Shown piece by piece: positions 45,373 through 56,385 of a stretch of DNA of 64,000 nucleotides. Each line of letters begins with the position of its first letter. Position 1 is the first letter of the stretch. Source of the stretch: Suillus spraguei (taxonomy: Eukaryota > Basidiomycota > Agaricomycetes > Boletales > Suillaceae); contig JABCPU010000071.1 in assembly GCA_016800925.1 (NCBI GenBank), forward strand, positions 62,001 through 126,000, given 5' to 3'. A program made the position numbers and the translations under genes. A model generated the notes under the pieces. It was not told where the DNA came from. It worked only from the letters and a program-made list of their open reading frames with translations, and searched no databases.

Positions 45373-45377
45373 GTTTG

Positions 45378-45940
45378 TGTAATATGAAAGTCTGAAAATG
45401 ATTTATGAGAGGCATACCAGAGTTCAACTTGATCATTCGATGGGTCTTTGCAGCGAGTCCGAGGCAGGATGTACCATTACGCCGGAGCGAGTATTGTAAG
45501 TCTGTAACTAGCACTAGTAACTGCGCTTCCAAGGCACGATGCATGAATTATTATGACGTACGTCTTTGAGGGTGATGTGGTGGTATAAGCCAGGCTGGTC
45601 CTGAGCTTATGGAAGACTCATGATGGGGGTGACCGCCTATTGCCACAGTGCCGTATATAATGCTGTGCCAACTATCCACGATGCAGCATTTTATGTAATT
45701 ATCACATCTCGACCTATTGGCAACTTGAAGAATCCCTCCAAAAAGACAAATCATGTCATTCACTGCATCATGCATCGTAGCACCACACTTCATAAGCTTC
45801 CGATGGAAAACACATTTAATTGGCCGACTATGCTACAGAATATAAGCTGACCAGAAATGCACAAGTACTACAGACATAACGGGACTGCGAAACTCGAGGG
45901 GTTGATTACAAGAATATTAATTATGACGAATCCTTCACGA
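45378..45940. other. no recognised gene
   Basis: A minus-strand 80-codon frame (45551-45793) has no family resemblance I can identify. The sequence is otherwise unremarkable. Confidence 0.3.
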
Positions 45941-45949
45941 CCGCGAGTG

Positions 45950-46878
45950 CGATCGCTTCCATAACCATTCCGTTGGTTCAGATGTGCAAAAAGCATGCGT
46001 GATCTTCACCCACTCCTCATGTCTCTTTCTGTAAGAAGCAAGATGGCTGAGTTGCACAGGCGTGGGATGGTGGGCATGGAGAATAAACATGTAGTCTGAC
46101 ATGTTGCTCTGTTGGACTACCGAAAAGGCATTTTCTCCGCTTCTGATAAATGCGGAGATATTGACACAATTGTCTAGAGTAACCTGTCAAACAGTCATTC
46201 CGGCTTCAGTGTAGTTTGCAAGTACACTATGCGATGACACTCACAAAAATAGGTGGAGCTAGTGGAATGATAAAATCCCTCCCATCCCGCTTTGTCTGCA
46301 ATGAAAGGTCTCCAGATATGGGCCACGAGCATTGCGAATGCATCATAAGTTGCTCAAACGGAATCGCTTGATCATCTTCTGGTGGATTGGGCAAAAGACT
46401 GGGGAGATGATAGCAAGCGAATGATACACAAACACTTTGTTCCAAATCTCTGTAAACCGCTGAATAAGTAGATAAAGGCAAGAAAATGACACATACATTG
46501 GTGATGATTTATGCTTAGCCCACCGAGCAATTTGGAGATAGAGTGTATGATCGAGATTGAAAGTAAGGTTGATTGTACTGGGAGATGACTCGAGTCCTTG
46601 CTGAAACATCATCACAGCCATCTCCTCTCCAAATCTCGCACAGGCGGCTTGCGAAGGGGTATTATCTACTGGAGACAACAATATTTTGTCTCCGTATTTG
46701 GTTCTGGCGTGAGCTTGGGGACAACATCTCCTGGTGTATCCAAGAGAAGTGTTTCTGAACCTTGAGGCACATGTTGCCTTTGAGAGTCGTTCATAACAAC
46801 ATCAACCATAGTGGGTACGATTTCCTCTTGGTTGAGTTCTTTAGCATCTGTAGGCACCGAAATCTCAGTAAAAGACAA
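45950..46878 (-). CDS. unrecognised multi-exon gene (uncharacterised family)
   Basis: Minus-strand exons read …VPTDAKELNQEE… (46878-46680), PSQAACARFGEEMAVMMFQQ and LDHTLYLQIARWAKHK (46640-46505), QSVCVSFACYHLPSLLPNPP and DLSLQTKRDGRDFIIPLAPP (46455-46250), then, after an intron ending TTTGACAG near 46190, NCVNISAFIRSGENAFSVVQ, MSDYMFILHAHHPTPVQLSH and a basic tail. The last exons splice cleanly without stops. The pattern reminds me of an uncharacterised Agaricomycete family, function unknown. It may be a fragment, as its neighbours are. Confidence 0.4.
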
Positions 46879-47180
46879 GGTACTCGGCAGATCAACGGCA
46901 TTTGCAGGAGCTGCAGGCTCATGAAGCCGCAGAAAGCTGTTGGACTACACGGAATTGACTATCTGTAAAATATTCAAAGGCTTAGACGCCCCATCAACCT
47001 TGTGGTCGTTATAGTTGTCATATCAAAAGAGTCCAAGTTGTGGCTCGCAGGTACAACTTGTACAGCTGCAACAAAGGCAAACAGTCTTATTGTTGGCATA
47101 CTTTCTACTTTATGTAATTATGTATACTGAACATTATATTCTATGTATTGTTTTCCGTGTTCATGCTGCATCGTCAACAA

Positions 47181-47940
47181 TCATAGCCACTCCACAGTCT
47201 AAAAAATGAAATCAACCTTAACTCGGATGAGACAAAATGACAGGACTTACAGCAGGGGGCTTCGAAGATATATCATAAGTGACATGATTGATCCCACTTA
47301 CTTCGTTAGACAATATCCGACGCAAGACTTCAGGAGGGAACGCATACCTTGAAAATCAAGTTAGCATCAAACAGGACTAAAAAGTAAAACAAAACATACC
47401 AATCGGCAGTCATGAAGTCTTCCGACGTCACCGCCCTCAGAGCAATTACCTGTGAAATATGTTAAGGCAGTAAAAGAGTGTGTGTCGTCCTCCAAACCTG
47501 CTCATATGTACGCTTGTCACCCATCATGCCTACAGCTTTCACCAGAAGCAAGATGGTCATGGCCTGGCTAATTTGATTGTAGAGGTTCGCCTTGCGGATC
47601 TCCTTGATATAAATATGAATATAATCTGCTTGTTGCAGGATCTTCAACTGTTCACATGTGACTGGACCCAACGAATGGCCAGACCAGGACCTGGGAAAGG
47701 ATGACATTGAACCAGAGGTGCTGGTATTGACAGGAGTCTCCCAAGTGCATGGACTTCATCTATGTAGAATGGTCAGTGTAATCAATAATATGGGATTCCA
47801 CTAGTCAAACCTTTGAAGAGCTCATGCAGGGGTTCAATTAACTTCAACTTCATGTCCTTGAGAAGCCCACCAACATTGTGATGTGTCTTTATGGTTGCAC
47901 TAGGGCCCTTAAAGCTGAACAGCCCCCTGCTCCTTGTAAA
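47181..47940 (-). pseudogene. GUA1: GMP synthase (glutamine-hydrolysing), C-terminal fragment
   Basis: Exons read IKTHHNVGG…[41 protein letters not shown] (then a frameshift near 47670), [59 protein letters not shown] and [13 protein letters not shown], with TVEW and a stop at 47181-47183. This is the C-terminal dimerisation/ATP-PPase end of the enzyme that makes GMP from XMP. Only the last third is present, with introns retained; both the frameshift and the truncation argue against function. Confidence 0.82.
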
Positions 47941-47999
47941 GCACTAGACAAGTGTTCACTTCACCGAGTATGACACGCTATCAATGCATCATGTGCACA

Positions 48000-48484
48000 T
48001 GCTCCTGGAAAGCAATAGAGGTCATACGGGTTGCTGCGTTGGAGCGGGCCACAAGCTTAGTGTGATATTCTTGAACATTAAAGATTCAGTGGGGTCCCAG
48101 CACAACCATCTGCATGACGTGCAAAACTGCAAGACACAGTGTGAGGACCTCAAACACGGTGCCGAGCATCCAAGTAATAGAACCCAGAAGTTGAACATCT
48201 TCCACATGAGCACTGATAGGCGTCGGAGAGAACAAGTTCTCCTAGTATTCATCAATGAGATGAATATTAACAATTATGTAGGTGTACCTCCTGAAGCACG
48301 CATCGTTAACATTATGGTTGCCACTGTCGAAAATGTTGACAGCCAGGAAAGTCTTTAAGTGACAATAAGAAATATCAGCATCTTTCTGGATCATTGATAC
48401 ATGGCATGCAACCAAGTGACGATGATGACTTGCGATGAAGTCAATATCACCGAAATCTCGCATATGACAATGGAAATGGCATAT
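48000..48484 (-). pseudogene. unrecognised minus-strand coding remnant, left side of Tc1 insertion
   Basis: Reads …MRDFGDIDFIASHHRHLVAC… and ISYCHLKTFLAVNIFDSGNH (48450-48300). I do not recognise it. Sequence on the other side of the transposon (50080-50280, …QVPTQFALHLLWYIQVSIWF…) may belong to the same disrupted gene. Confidence 0.3.
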
Positions 48485-48489
48485 ATATA

Positions 48490-50076
48490 CAGTGGCTCAA
48501 AAAACTGTCCGCATGTTTTGACATTTTTCACTATCTATGATATTGTGTGAGAATGAACAAATTCCTCAAGGACATACTTATACCACATTGTAGTATGGCT
48601 TCAGGGCTTTTATTTGAGCCCTACACCGTGGGAATCGGCGGAGATATGGTGGAGATATAAGGCTTATAAAATGATGACTCATGTGGACAGTTTTTTGAGT
48701 GTATATTAAAACTATATAAATCATTATTTGTGACACCATAAAAATCATGCCACTATTATATAAATTATAAAGTGGTGTCATTATGTTATTTTATGACTAT
48801 ATCTAACTATATAAACCAGAATATCTCATGTATCATAGTCATAATCACCATGAAAGCCATCTCCTCTACTCAAAGAGATAATATCCTCTCTCTGTCTTAT
48901 GCTGGCCTCTCCGCTCGCCAAATTTCCTCTAGAACTGGAGTATGCAAGTGCACTGTGGCCAAGTTCATCAAAGAAAGCCACCCAGACAAGGAAAACTCTT
49001 GTGGAGGACGTCCATCCAAGCTTACCTCTACTGACAAAAGGGCTATTATCCAACATATCACTACAGGAAAGGCTGATAATGCTGTCCAAGCCACCCATTA
49101 TATCAATTCCACCATCACTACCCCTGTCTCTTCACAAACTGTGAGGAACGTTCTCAAGGCAGCTCATCGCAAGGCAGTAACAAAGAAGAAAAAGCCTCTT
49201 CTCTCCATCAAACATAGGCAGAGAAGACTAGCCTTTGCCTTAGCTCATCAACACTGGACTGTAGAGGACTGGAAGCGTGTTATATGGTCAGATGGGAAGG
49301 TGTATGTATGGAAAAAGAAGGGAGATGGCCTAACAGACAGAGAGGTTAATGGGACTGTCAAGTTTGGAGGAGGTTCTTTAATGGTATGGGGCTGTATGGG
49401 ATTGAATGGTGTGGGAATGCTTGCTGAGGTTGAGGGGAAGATGAATGCTGAGCAGTATGTGGACATTTTAAATGACCACATGCTGCCTAGCTTGGCAGAA
49501 TCAGGGATTGATGAAGAAGATATCATTTTCCAACAGGATAATGATCCCAAGCACACATCCAGAAGAGCTAGGGAATGGTTTGAAGAACATAACATCAATG
49601 TTCTTGACTGGCCAGCACAGTCTCCTGATGTCAATGTTATTGAACATCTCTGGGGAACACTCAAGAAAAAGCTTCAAGCCTATGAAAACCCCCCTAAAGG
49701 AGTATGGGAGCTTTGGGAGAGAGTAGCAGTGGAATGGGGGAAGATCACAGCTGAGGATTGCCAGAAATTAATTGAGAGTATGCCTAGAAGGATAGAGGCA
49801 GTAATTAAAGCCAAGGGAGGTCATACAAAATACTAGAATACCTGGTTATTACTGTAAAATACTTGAGTCAAAAAACTGTCCGCATGAGTCACCATTTTGT
49901 GAGCCTTGTATCTCCACCATATCTCCACCGATTCCCACAGTGTAGGGCTCAAATGAAAGCCCTGAAGCCATACTACAATGTGGTATAAGCATGTCTTTGA
50001 GGCATTTGTTTGTTCTCACACAATATTATAGATAGTGAAAAATGCCAAAACATGCGGACAGTTTTTTGAGCCACTG
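48490..50076 (+). mobile_element. Tc1-type transposon with ~210-bp terminal inverted repeats and TA duplication
   Basis: Element of 1587 bp starting CAGTGGCTCAAAAAACTGTC and ending with its complement, flanked by TA (48488-48489 and 50077-50078). The two terminal repeats (48490-48706 and 49865-50076) are ~93% alike by eye. Each carries the tip motif a second time at its inner edge, in inverted orientation (GGACAGTTTTTTGAGTG at 48689; CAAAAAACTGTCCGCATGAG at 49868). One transposase gene lies between. Confidence 0.93.
48850..49836 (+). CDS. Tc1/mariner transposase (DD34E type), with a deletion at the first Asp
   Basis: 328 residues from ATG 48850, chosen because upstream in-frame codons lie in the terminal repeat. 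The N-terminal helix-turn-helix (ARQISSRTGVCKCTVAKFIK) and GRPSKL motif bind the terminal repeats. The DDE core keeps the second Asp (FQQDNDPKHTS) and the Glu (VNVIEHLW) 34 residues apart. Around the first Asp the frame reads VIWSDGKVYVWKKKG, where relatives have about ten more residues between WSD and the GKVYVW segment. So the reading frame is intact, but catalysis is doubtful. Confidence 0.88.
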   Translation: MKAISSTQRDNILSLSYAGLSARQISSRTGVCKCTVAKFIKESHPDKENSCGGRPSKLTSTDKRAIIQHITTGKADNAVQATHYINSTITTPVSSQTVRNVLKAAHRKAVTKKKKPLLSIKHRQRRLAFALAHQHWTVEDWKRVIWSDGKVYVWKKKGDGLTDREVNGTVKFGGGSLMVWGCMGLNGVGMLAEVEGKMNAEQYVDILNDHMLPSLAESGIDEEDIIFQQDNDPKHTSRRAREWFEEHNINVLDWPAQSPDVNVIEHLWGTLKKKLQAYENPPKGVWELWERVAVEWGKITAEDCQKLIESMPRRIEAVIKAKGGHTKY

Positions 50077-50079
50077 TAT

Positions 50080-50745
50080 ACCACCACTCAGTGCTTGGAT
50101 TGCCAAAATGAGGTTGAAGGATGATCGATAATGGTAGCTGGCTGTTCTTGCCTCGATCGACCAAAGGTAAAATCAATCCAAGGACTGAACGTAAATCTTG
50201 GTTGTGAAACCAGATGGAAACTTGAATATACCATAAAAGATGGAGGGCAAATTGTGTTGGGACTTGGCATGCCAAGGTCAGACTAGTAACAGGCCATCAA
50301 AAAAAGGGGAGAAAGCAAACAGATAACTCACAAGTTCTACCCATGTGCGAGCATATATCTTAATGACTATGATTTATGTTCTGAAGTGTCCTCTGCCAAT
50401 CTGTCACTTCATGAGCACATTCTCGCTCTCCGGTTCAGTTATGGAGCATTCATATCATAAGGTTGCCACTGACAATGATGAGTGCAGGATCTTCGGTCTG
50501 CATATGCAACTACTGTATATGTCACACTTTTGTGACATAATGTGACCTCCGCCAAAAGTGTGACATCAATTTCCCTGCTAATTATACAAAGAAAAATTGA
50601 TCTAGAGAGGTCTGTCTAGCATTAAGTATTTCTTCTTGTTGTAGTTGAGCGCAACATTTACAAAGTTGTGATGATAAGTTAAGTGAAAACTGTGTGATAG
50701 GCTCGCTCACCCTGGACAGCAAAATTAATTGTTCCCGGCTGTCCG
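50080..50745. other. no firm gene; right flank of Tc1 element
   Basis: The minus-strand coding-like stretch 50080-50280 is noted with 48000-48484. The rest shows nothing recognisable. Confidence 0.3.
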
Positions 50746-51196
50746 GTGAGGAGCACTCATCTAAACGGAGGAAGTCTTATGGAGGATGATATTTCTCTGC
50801 TTGCCCGCTCAACTGTCCCTGTAGTCATTCTGGAGATCATTACAAATGCAACTCCTGTGCCCTTCTTGGAAACACTGTACAAGCATGTACCTCACTTGGT
50901 CTATTTGCAAGTGATGTCAATCAAGGACATTTTCATTCCTCCCACTGTCGTAAGTTATCATGGCTTTTCACTCGTAGCGCTCAGGAACATTGATTTTTGT
51001 GATACAGGAATTCTATGAGCAGGTAGCCAGTGCTCTGACGTCTTTCACAGAACTCAATGCATTTGAACTTTTCGGGATGCACTGGGGAAAGAAAAATGAC
51101 AGCACAAAGAGGGTTTGGCAATCAGCGCCCCTTCAAACCAGGAACTATCCTGAGGGTGACCTGCTTTTTGACTTGGATATCTTCTTTGCATATTGA
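50746..51196 (+). CDS. unrecognised two-exon coding stretch
   Basis: Exon 1 (to 50950, GTAAGT donor) reads VVILEIITNATPVPFLETLY…; after a ~57-bp intron exon 2 reads QVASALTSFTELNAFELFG… to TGA at 51194-51196. Leucine spacing suggests a helical or LRR-like protein, as in many Agaricomycete F-box relatives, but no F-box is visible. It may be partial. The RPN7 fragment follows within 70 bp. Confidence 0.4.
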
Positions 51197-51260
51197 TCTG
51201 ACTTAGATGCATACTTACTCATCCGTTACTCAACATTAAGAAGAAATTATTCCAATATCA

Positions 51261-52740
51261 AATCTTAGCCTGCCACAGCATCTATTCACTCTTATCTCAC
51301 CAACACTTTGGCGACTTCATGACAATGCAAGAAAACAGTTGCTTGAAGGAATCAAGGCAGATGGTAAGTAATGAGGTTGTCTTAATGTTGTTGACTTGAT
51401 CTTTGGTCTACGCAGAAATGTCGCCATATTATAAGTTAGTAACCTCTGCAGGCGCTCTTATGTCTGATCCCACGTTGCTCAAATCGATGGAGAAAGACAA
51501 TGAAGAAGAGCTGAGGAAGCTAGACAAGAGACTGGCGGAGGCGGAGAAGCAAGAAGGGGAGTCTGAAATATCAGATGCTTTGAAAGCCAAATTGGTGACA
51601 AGGTGTGCCATCCCTATACTAAGTCATATGACTGAATAACACTAAATGTCATTATGTAGGAAGGCGCAGTCACAGCACAAAAACTTGCGCTTGAGAAAAT
51701 GCATGGCCTTGCCTCAAGGGTAGATATTGCACTCACTCTCATCCAACTGGGATTTTTCTTTGGCGACAATGGTTTCATCACTGAGAACCTTCTCAAGACA
51801 GAAAGGTGAGCTATCACAGCGCTTTACTGTGATTTTGAATTAACGCATCATCCAGATTTATCGAGGAGGGTGGTGGCTGGGGTAGGCGTAATCATCTAAA
51901 GGTCTACCGTGGGCTCCGCATGGCATCCATCTGCCAGCTTAAGGCTAGTGGCGCACTTCTCCTCAATGCACTATCGACGTTCACTGCCATTGAACTCACA
52001 ATGTATGATGGCTTTGTCGCTCTCACTATCATCATAAATGCTCTCACCCTCAAACAAGTAGACCTCAAGAAATGGGTATGTTCATTCTCCTGGGGTCTCC
52101 CACTGCTGACCTTATCTCCTGAGCTCATTACCGCACCGGAGGTTATCTCTGTTTTGCCTGAAATCCTGATCATTGGAGATATCTTAAACAATCTTTACGA
52201 CTGCCATTACGCAAAATTCTTTGTTGCCCTCGGTGCATTTCTTCACACCTACAATCCACTTCCAAAGTTCTTGTCTAGCCTCATTATACTTGTCTGATGT
52301 GATTGATCATAACTGACATGCTTTGTCCACGCCCACAGCGACCCTTGAGCAGACGTATCTCCTGCTCTTGTGACTCCTCTCGCCTCATACCTGCTACTAT
52401 GTATGAGAAATTCGGATTTTGGTACAGCCAACTTCTGGAGTCCTACCGCAGCCTCACTCTTGAGAGTCTTAGCGGTGCATTCAGCGTCAGCGTCGAGTTT
52501 GTTAACAGGTATGTACTATCTGCACCTGTACCTTGCACCTCTCTGAGCATATCTTCTAGTGAGCTTTCACAATTTATCGCCATCAGGTGTTTGCATTGCA
52601 CTATTGACAAAGTGCACAGTATTGCAGAGACAACACAGCCATCACTCAAGAATGTACAGTACGACAAGGTCATAAAGGAAGGCGATGTCTTGTTGAACTC
52701 AATACAAAGATTGAGTAAAGTGTTGTGCTGGTACTTTATG
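51261..52740 (+). pseudogene. RPN7: 26S proteasome regulatory subunit RPN7, near-complete pseudogene
   Basis: Consecutive exons read [189 protein letters not shown] and [18 protein letters not shown]7 is a lid subunit with a PCI domain. TGA codons at about 52363 and 52405 replace CGA, and ~2 nt are lost near 52425. Introns match short basidiomycete introns, so it is a DNA-level copy. Confidence 0.88.
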
Positions 52741-52907
52741 TCTTGTCCCTCTGTCTTTTCAAGTGTCGTATTTCGCTTTAAGTTGACACCTGAAGGATGC
52801 GCAGAAGTGGGCATGTCCATTATTTCTATCGTCAACGTGGACCTTCATTTCAGACTGTGAGCATGCCTTAGATCTTTGTATGTATGCCTATCATTTTATG
52901 GCGCTAG

Positions 52908-53339
52908 TCAGCGAGTAAAAAGCTGGAGAGTCATATTTGAATGCATCAACCTCAGACTTAAGATCAGAGCTCCACCAATCTGGAATACATCCCTGAATGG
53001 AGTCTGAGGCATGTCATTGGAGTCGTCTGTAGATCTAGCTAGAATGGAGGCAACTCTATCTTCCAGCTGCTGACTCAATAGGAGTTGTGCCTGAGGCTTC
53101 GTCTTTTGCAAGAACTCGCTTAGCTCATGCAAGTCCTGAACCAGGACTCTCAAGTCTTCATCCCACAAACAGGGGCTCTTGGTGGGCATTCTTGCATAGT
53201 ATCTTTGTATTTCCATCATGGGTTGTTCTAGAGTTTCATATTGACCTCTCTGTCCGGTGCACAGGCCTTGCTGCGGCAGTTGAAAGTAAATAGTTTCTTG
53301 CTCCACCTCGGGATCGACATGAAACAAGAGCGCATGCAA
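52908..53339 (-). CDS. unrecognised ~140-aa helical coding stretch
   Basis: Reads LVQDLHELSEFLQKTKPQAQ and LLLSQQLEDRVASILARSTD, Gln/Leu-rich helices. Probably an exon related to the coiled-coil pieces at 55250-55530. No family recognised. Confidence 0.3.
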   Translation of the reverse strand: MHALLFHVDPEVEQETIYFQLPQQGLCTGQRGQYETLEQPMMEIQRYYARMPTKSPCLWDEDLRVLVQDLHELSEFLQKTKPQAQLLLSQQLEDRVASILARSTDDSNDMPQTPFRDVFQIGGALILSLRLMHSNMTLQLFTR

Positions 53340-53734
53340 ACTTCACACTGATCAGAATGATATGACTCGGCTGTCACTTTTAATCCTTCCTGCCTTATCG
53401 ACAGATATTCCTTAGACTCACTCTGTCCTTAGCCTGCATGCATTGTTCTGGCCTAAGGCCCCATTCACATTTTTGTTTGGTGGATTCTGACAGTTTTGGT
53501 TGATCTGTTCATATTCTAGGCTGATATGTGCGCACCTCGAGGATATACAATCTCATGTTTCTAAGACAACCCTCGCGAGATGTGAAGGTTCATTCCATTT
53601 CATAGATAGACTATTATGAATAGATCCTTTCGATTGCCTTTTCTCATTGTGGGTGATTGACCTTGGCCTGCACTGTCTTAAGGTCATATTAGCGTGTACC
53701 AGTACCAGCCAGCAAATAGGAAATACCTTTCCAA

Positions 53735-54570
53735 TGGGGTGCAAGAGACGAGTCAACGTATCGGCAAAAGCAATCTTGAACCAAAGACCATGCGCATTTA
53801 CGAAAGACTTGGCTAATAATTCCAGAAACTCGGCTCCCTCCTCAAATGCCTCTGGCGGCCATACCTAGCTGATACATGAACACAAAAATACAGAGGACAG
53901 GATCTCACTCTCAGTTGAATGTGACAGAGCCCTTTCACTAGATGCTTGTACTTTGTATCGAGGTCTTTCGCCACTTGACCCTTCATTACAGGCTCGAGCT
54001 TGCAAAGAAAACGATCCGTGACACTCACAAAGCTGGCGGATAATTAGTTTGGATAATGGTACAGTAACGACACCATGCTCACTGAACGTTTGCTAAGTGT
54101 CCGAGCAGCATAGCATACAGTTCAGCATTAAGCCAATGATTAGCTGACCATGCAAGGAGCTTCAAGTCTGGTCTCTTAAACTGCTTGAACATTGTTTCCT
54201 CCAGGGTAAATCCCAGTGCATCTTTGGACAAAATGTACAAGATGGCAATCAGAGCGCGATGCATGATGTATATTGGCGCCAGCGACTTTCATTCAGTCAG
54301 CAAGGTAGACAGCTCTTGAACTCTTGCACCACGTGTCCATAAAGGTGATTGACTAGCATGATGCTTAAGTATGTCGGGGCTGACATTTTCATTATGACTG
54401 CATCTCCAGCGCCTAATTGAGTCTATGACAGGTTTTGGATGTTTCTGAGCTATCTTTCCCAAAGAACTCATCAGGTCATCAAACTTAGGATCCAGCGAGG
54501 GACCCATGAAGTTTGTCAACAAAGGTAAAAGGTGGAGAAAGTAGAGTCTATTAAGTAATTCTAGTGACAT
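53735..54570 (-). pseudogene. PAG1: PAG1/Furry-type cell morphogenesis protein, N-terminal fragment
   Basis: Minus-strand pieces read SLGKIAQKHPKPVIDSIRRW, PIYIMHRALIAILYILSKDA, RPDLKLLAWSANHWLNAELY, LLGHLANVQ, VTDRFLCKLEPVMKGQVAKD, KYKHLVKGLCHIQLRV and PPEAFEEGAEFLELLAKSFV, NAHGLWFKIAFADTLTRLLH in the order found in the N-terminal domain of PAG1 (Tao3/Mor2/Furry), a scaffold of the RAM polarity pathway. An in-frame TGA near 54288 interrupts it. Only a small part of this >2000-residue protein is present. Confidence 0.72.
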
Positions 54571-55249
54571 CCAAATGTTCCAGCACTAGTGCTGCTGGTC
54601 TGAGCAGATTTGAAAGATGCAGAACCTTTGCTCGGCCCAGGATTTTCAGATTCAGTCTCATTTGAAGGATGGAAACTTGGGCTAATATTAAATTCAGCCA
54701 GAGGCATAAGTGTTAGCTTTCAAACTACTTACCTTCCTTTCTGTCAAGCCATCTTATCTAAATCACCTTCGGCACCTCATACAAATACATCTTGACCTTT
54801 TTGAACTTCCGCTTCACGAATCTCCAATACTTCTTGATCATCAGACCTTATGGTCATTTCTGCTCAACAATCCTCCAGACTCTCTTAGATAATATTTTCC
54901 GTCGTATTTACATTCTCGTTGACACCTCAGTTCTGTTTCCCAACATTACTGAGGTGTGTATGTCTTAGCATCTTGCAGATAGCACCATACTGATATATCA
55001 TAGTGTCTCGTTTGTCACTAGGTACTGCTATCAAATATAGTTCTGTTTTCCAACATTACTGAGTGTCTCGTTTGTCACTAGACTTCACTAGCGCCTATCA
55101 ATAAGCATGAGGCAAAGCACTCACCATAGACATGGTTGGTTGCATTGATGTGATTCTGTGATGGGATTTGGTGAGCTGCTAATATTCAGACAAATGAGCA
55201 TGGCATAAAGCTATACAAGATATTACCCTTACCACATGCATCTGTGTTT
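54571..55249. other. unassigned, exon-like scraps
   Basis: A minus-strand stretch near 54650-54590 (Ser/Pro-rich) and one near 54860-54790 (RSDDQEVLEIREAEVQKGQD) look coding but have stops nearby. TTCTGTTTYCCAACATTACTGAG is present twice (54930, 55040), as is GTGTCTCGTTTGTCACTAG. Confidence 0.35.
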
Positions 55250-55530
55250 TTCTATAGCCCTAAGGCGCGGTGTATGCACCTCCGACACTTTGTCAACGGC
55301 AGAAGACACAGCTCTCTCCGACCAATTATCAAAATGCTGGTACATATCACCTCCGAGTCACGAGAAATTTTGCACAATGCCAAGGAATTGTGTAGAAAGG
55401 TTATCAAAGTTGTAAGCCATGCCCTCCCGCATGGAGGTCACATCTTCTCTCAAGTTAGTTACATCCCGCTGGATGGTACCCAAGATGTTAAGGAGCTCTT
55501 GGTGTTGATGATCGGCATGAGGATAAGACA
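55250..55530 (-). pseudogene. coiled-coil exon with in-frame TGA
   Basis: Starts MSYPHADHQHQELLNILGTI near 55530 and continues as a heptad helix (VTNLREDVTSMREGMAYNFD). TGA near 55361 (…NFS*LGGDM…) could derive from CGA; the frame then continues to a GT near 55250. Family not identified. Confidence 0.45.
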
Positions 55531-55785
55531 TGGTAAGTTTTTATGGTAAGCTGCAAATTACGCAGGAATGGGTGCAGTGATATGATGTGCTGAATATGAA
55601 TATGTTGTTGGACGCCAAAGAATGAGCATTGAGATAAGCTTATCAGCAATCTCGAATTGTGGGAAATTTCAATGACAAACCACATCAGCCATTTACATAA
55701 TCGAAGTGTGTTTTCGAAGCGAAGTGAAGTTACCTCAAAGTTACCTCAAAGTTGCTTTGCTTCGGTGGCAACACTAGCTACTATG

Positions 55786-56385
55786 TCATACTAGGATGAC
55801 TACAGGGGCGTGGACGAAAGACCGTACACCATAGGAGGAATGGCTTACATTTGCAGATGATTGTTTGTATTGGGTCACCAGATCAAGATTTATAAGGAGC
55901 TTCAGATAGTGGTCCTTCATGGAATCCAAGGTCATGTGAACAATGCAAGCTGGCCACGCCTTTTTCACTCTCTTGCGCATCCCATATCTGATTACTTTGT
56001 AAGGCAAGCTCCTCTCCTTTCCATCGACCTTTCTGGAACACAGTGGACACAAGAACTCCCAATCCTTTGGGACCGAGTCATGGCCAATGCATCCTGCTCC
56101 ACCTGGCCGTGTTTGGTGGCACATAACAGCACCACATTTGATGCACAAGTGAGATGTTTTTGCATCACACCCATCTGAGCAGAAATGGCAGAAGGTACCG
56201 AGAGAATCTAGTTCAATTTTTGACATGTTCGTGACCAAAGTTTTGGAGGTGTGGGAAGCTTGTTGCTGACCGACTGGGCTTGCAATTGATGAATCTCGCA
56301 ATGTCAGACTGCCAATGTCAAGGTGCCCAGGGGCAGAACGAGAGATTCCGAGCTGAAGGGCAGCGGCATTTTTTTGGGGGGGCAT
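55786..56385 (-). CDS. cysteine-rich zinc-binding (PHD/RING-like) protein of unknown function
   Basis: 199 residues from ATG 56385. A Ser-rich N-terminus is followed by a cysteine cluster: C-x2-C…C-x2-C…H-x-S-…C-x2-C (FCHFCSDGC, LCIKCGAVMCH, FLCPLCSRK) at 56200-56040, like a PHD or RING treble-clef fold. The remainder (KKAWPACIVHMTLDSMKDHY) is conserved-looking but unnamed. The last ~50 bp recur at 21376-21425 in front of XRN1 copy a. Probably the N-terminal exon of a larger Agaricomycete protein now cut short. Confidence 0.5.
   Translation of the reverse strand: MPPQKNAAALQLGISRSAPGHLDIGSLTLRDSSIASPVGQQQASHTSKTLVTNMSKIELDSLGTFCHFCSDGCDAKTSHLCIKCGAVMCHQTRPGGAGCIGHDSVPKDWEFLCPLCSRKVDGKERSLPYKVIRYGMRKRVKKAWPACIVHMTLDSMKDHYLKLLINLDLVTQYKQSSANVSHSSYGVRSFVHAPVVILV

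Noticed and set aside
48826..49664. Minus-strand frames opposite the Tc1 transposase
   Set aside because: Shadows of the real plus-strand gene.
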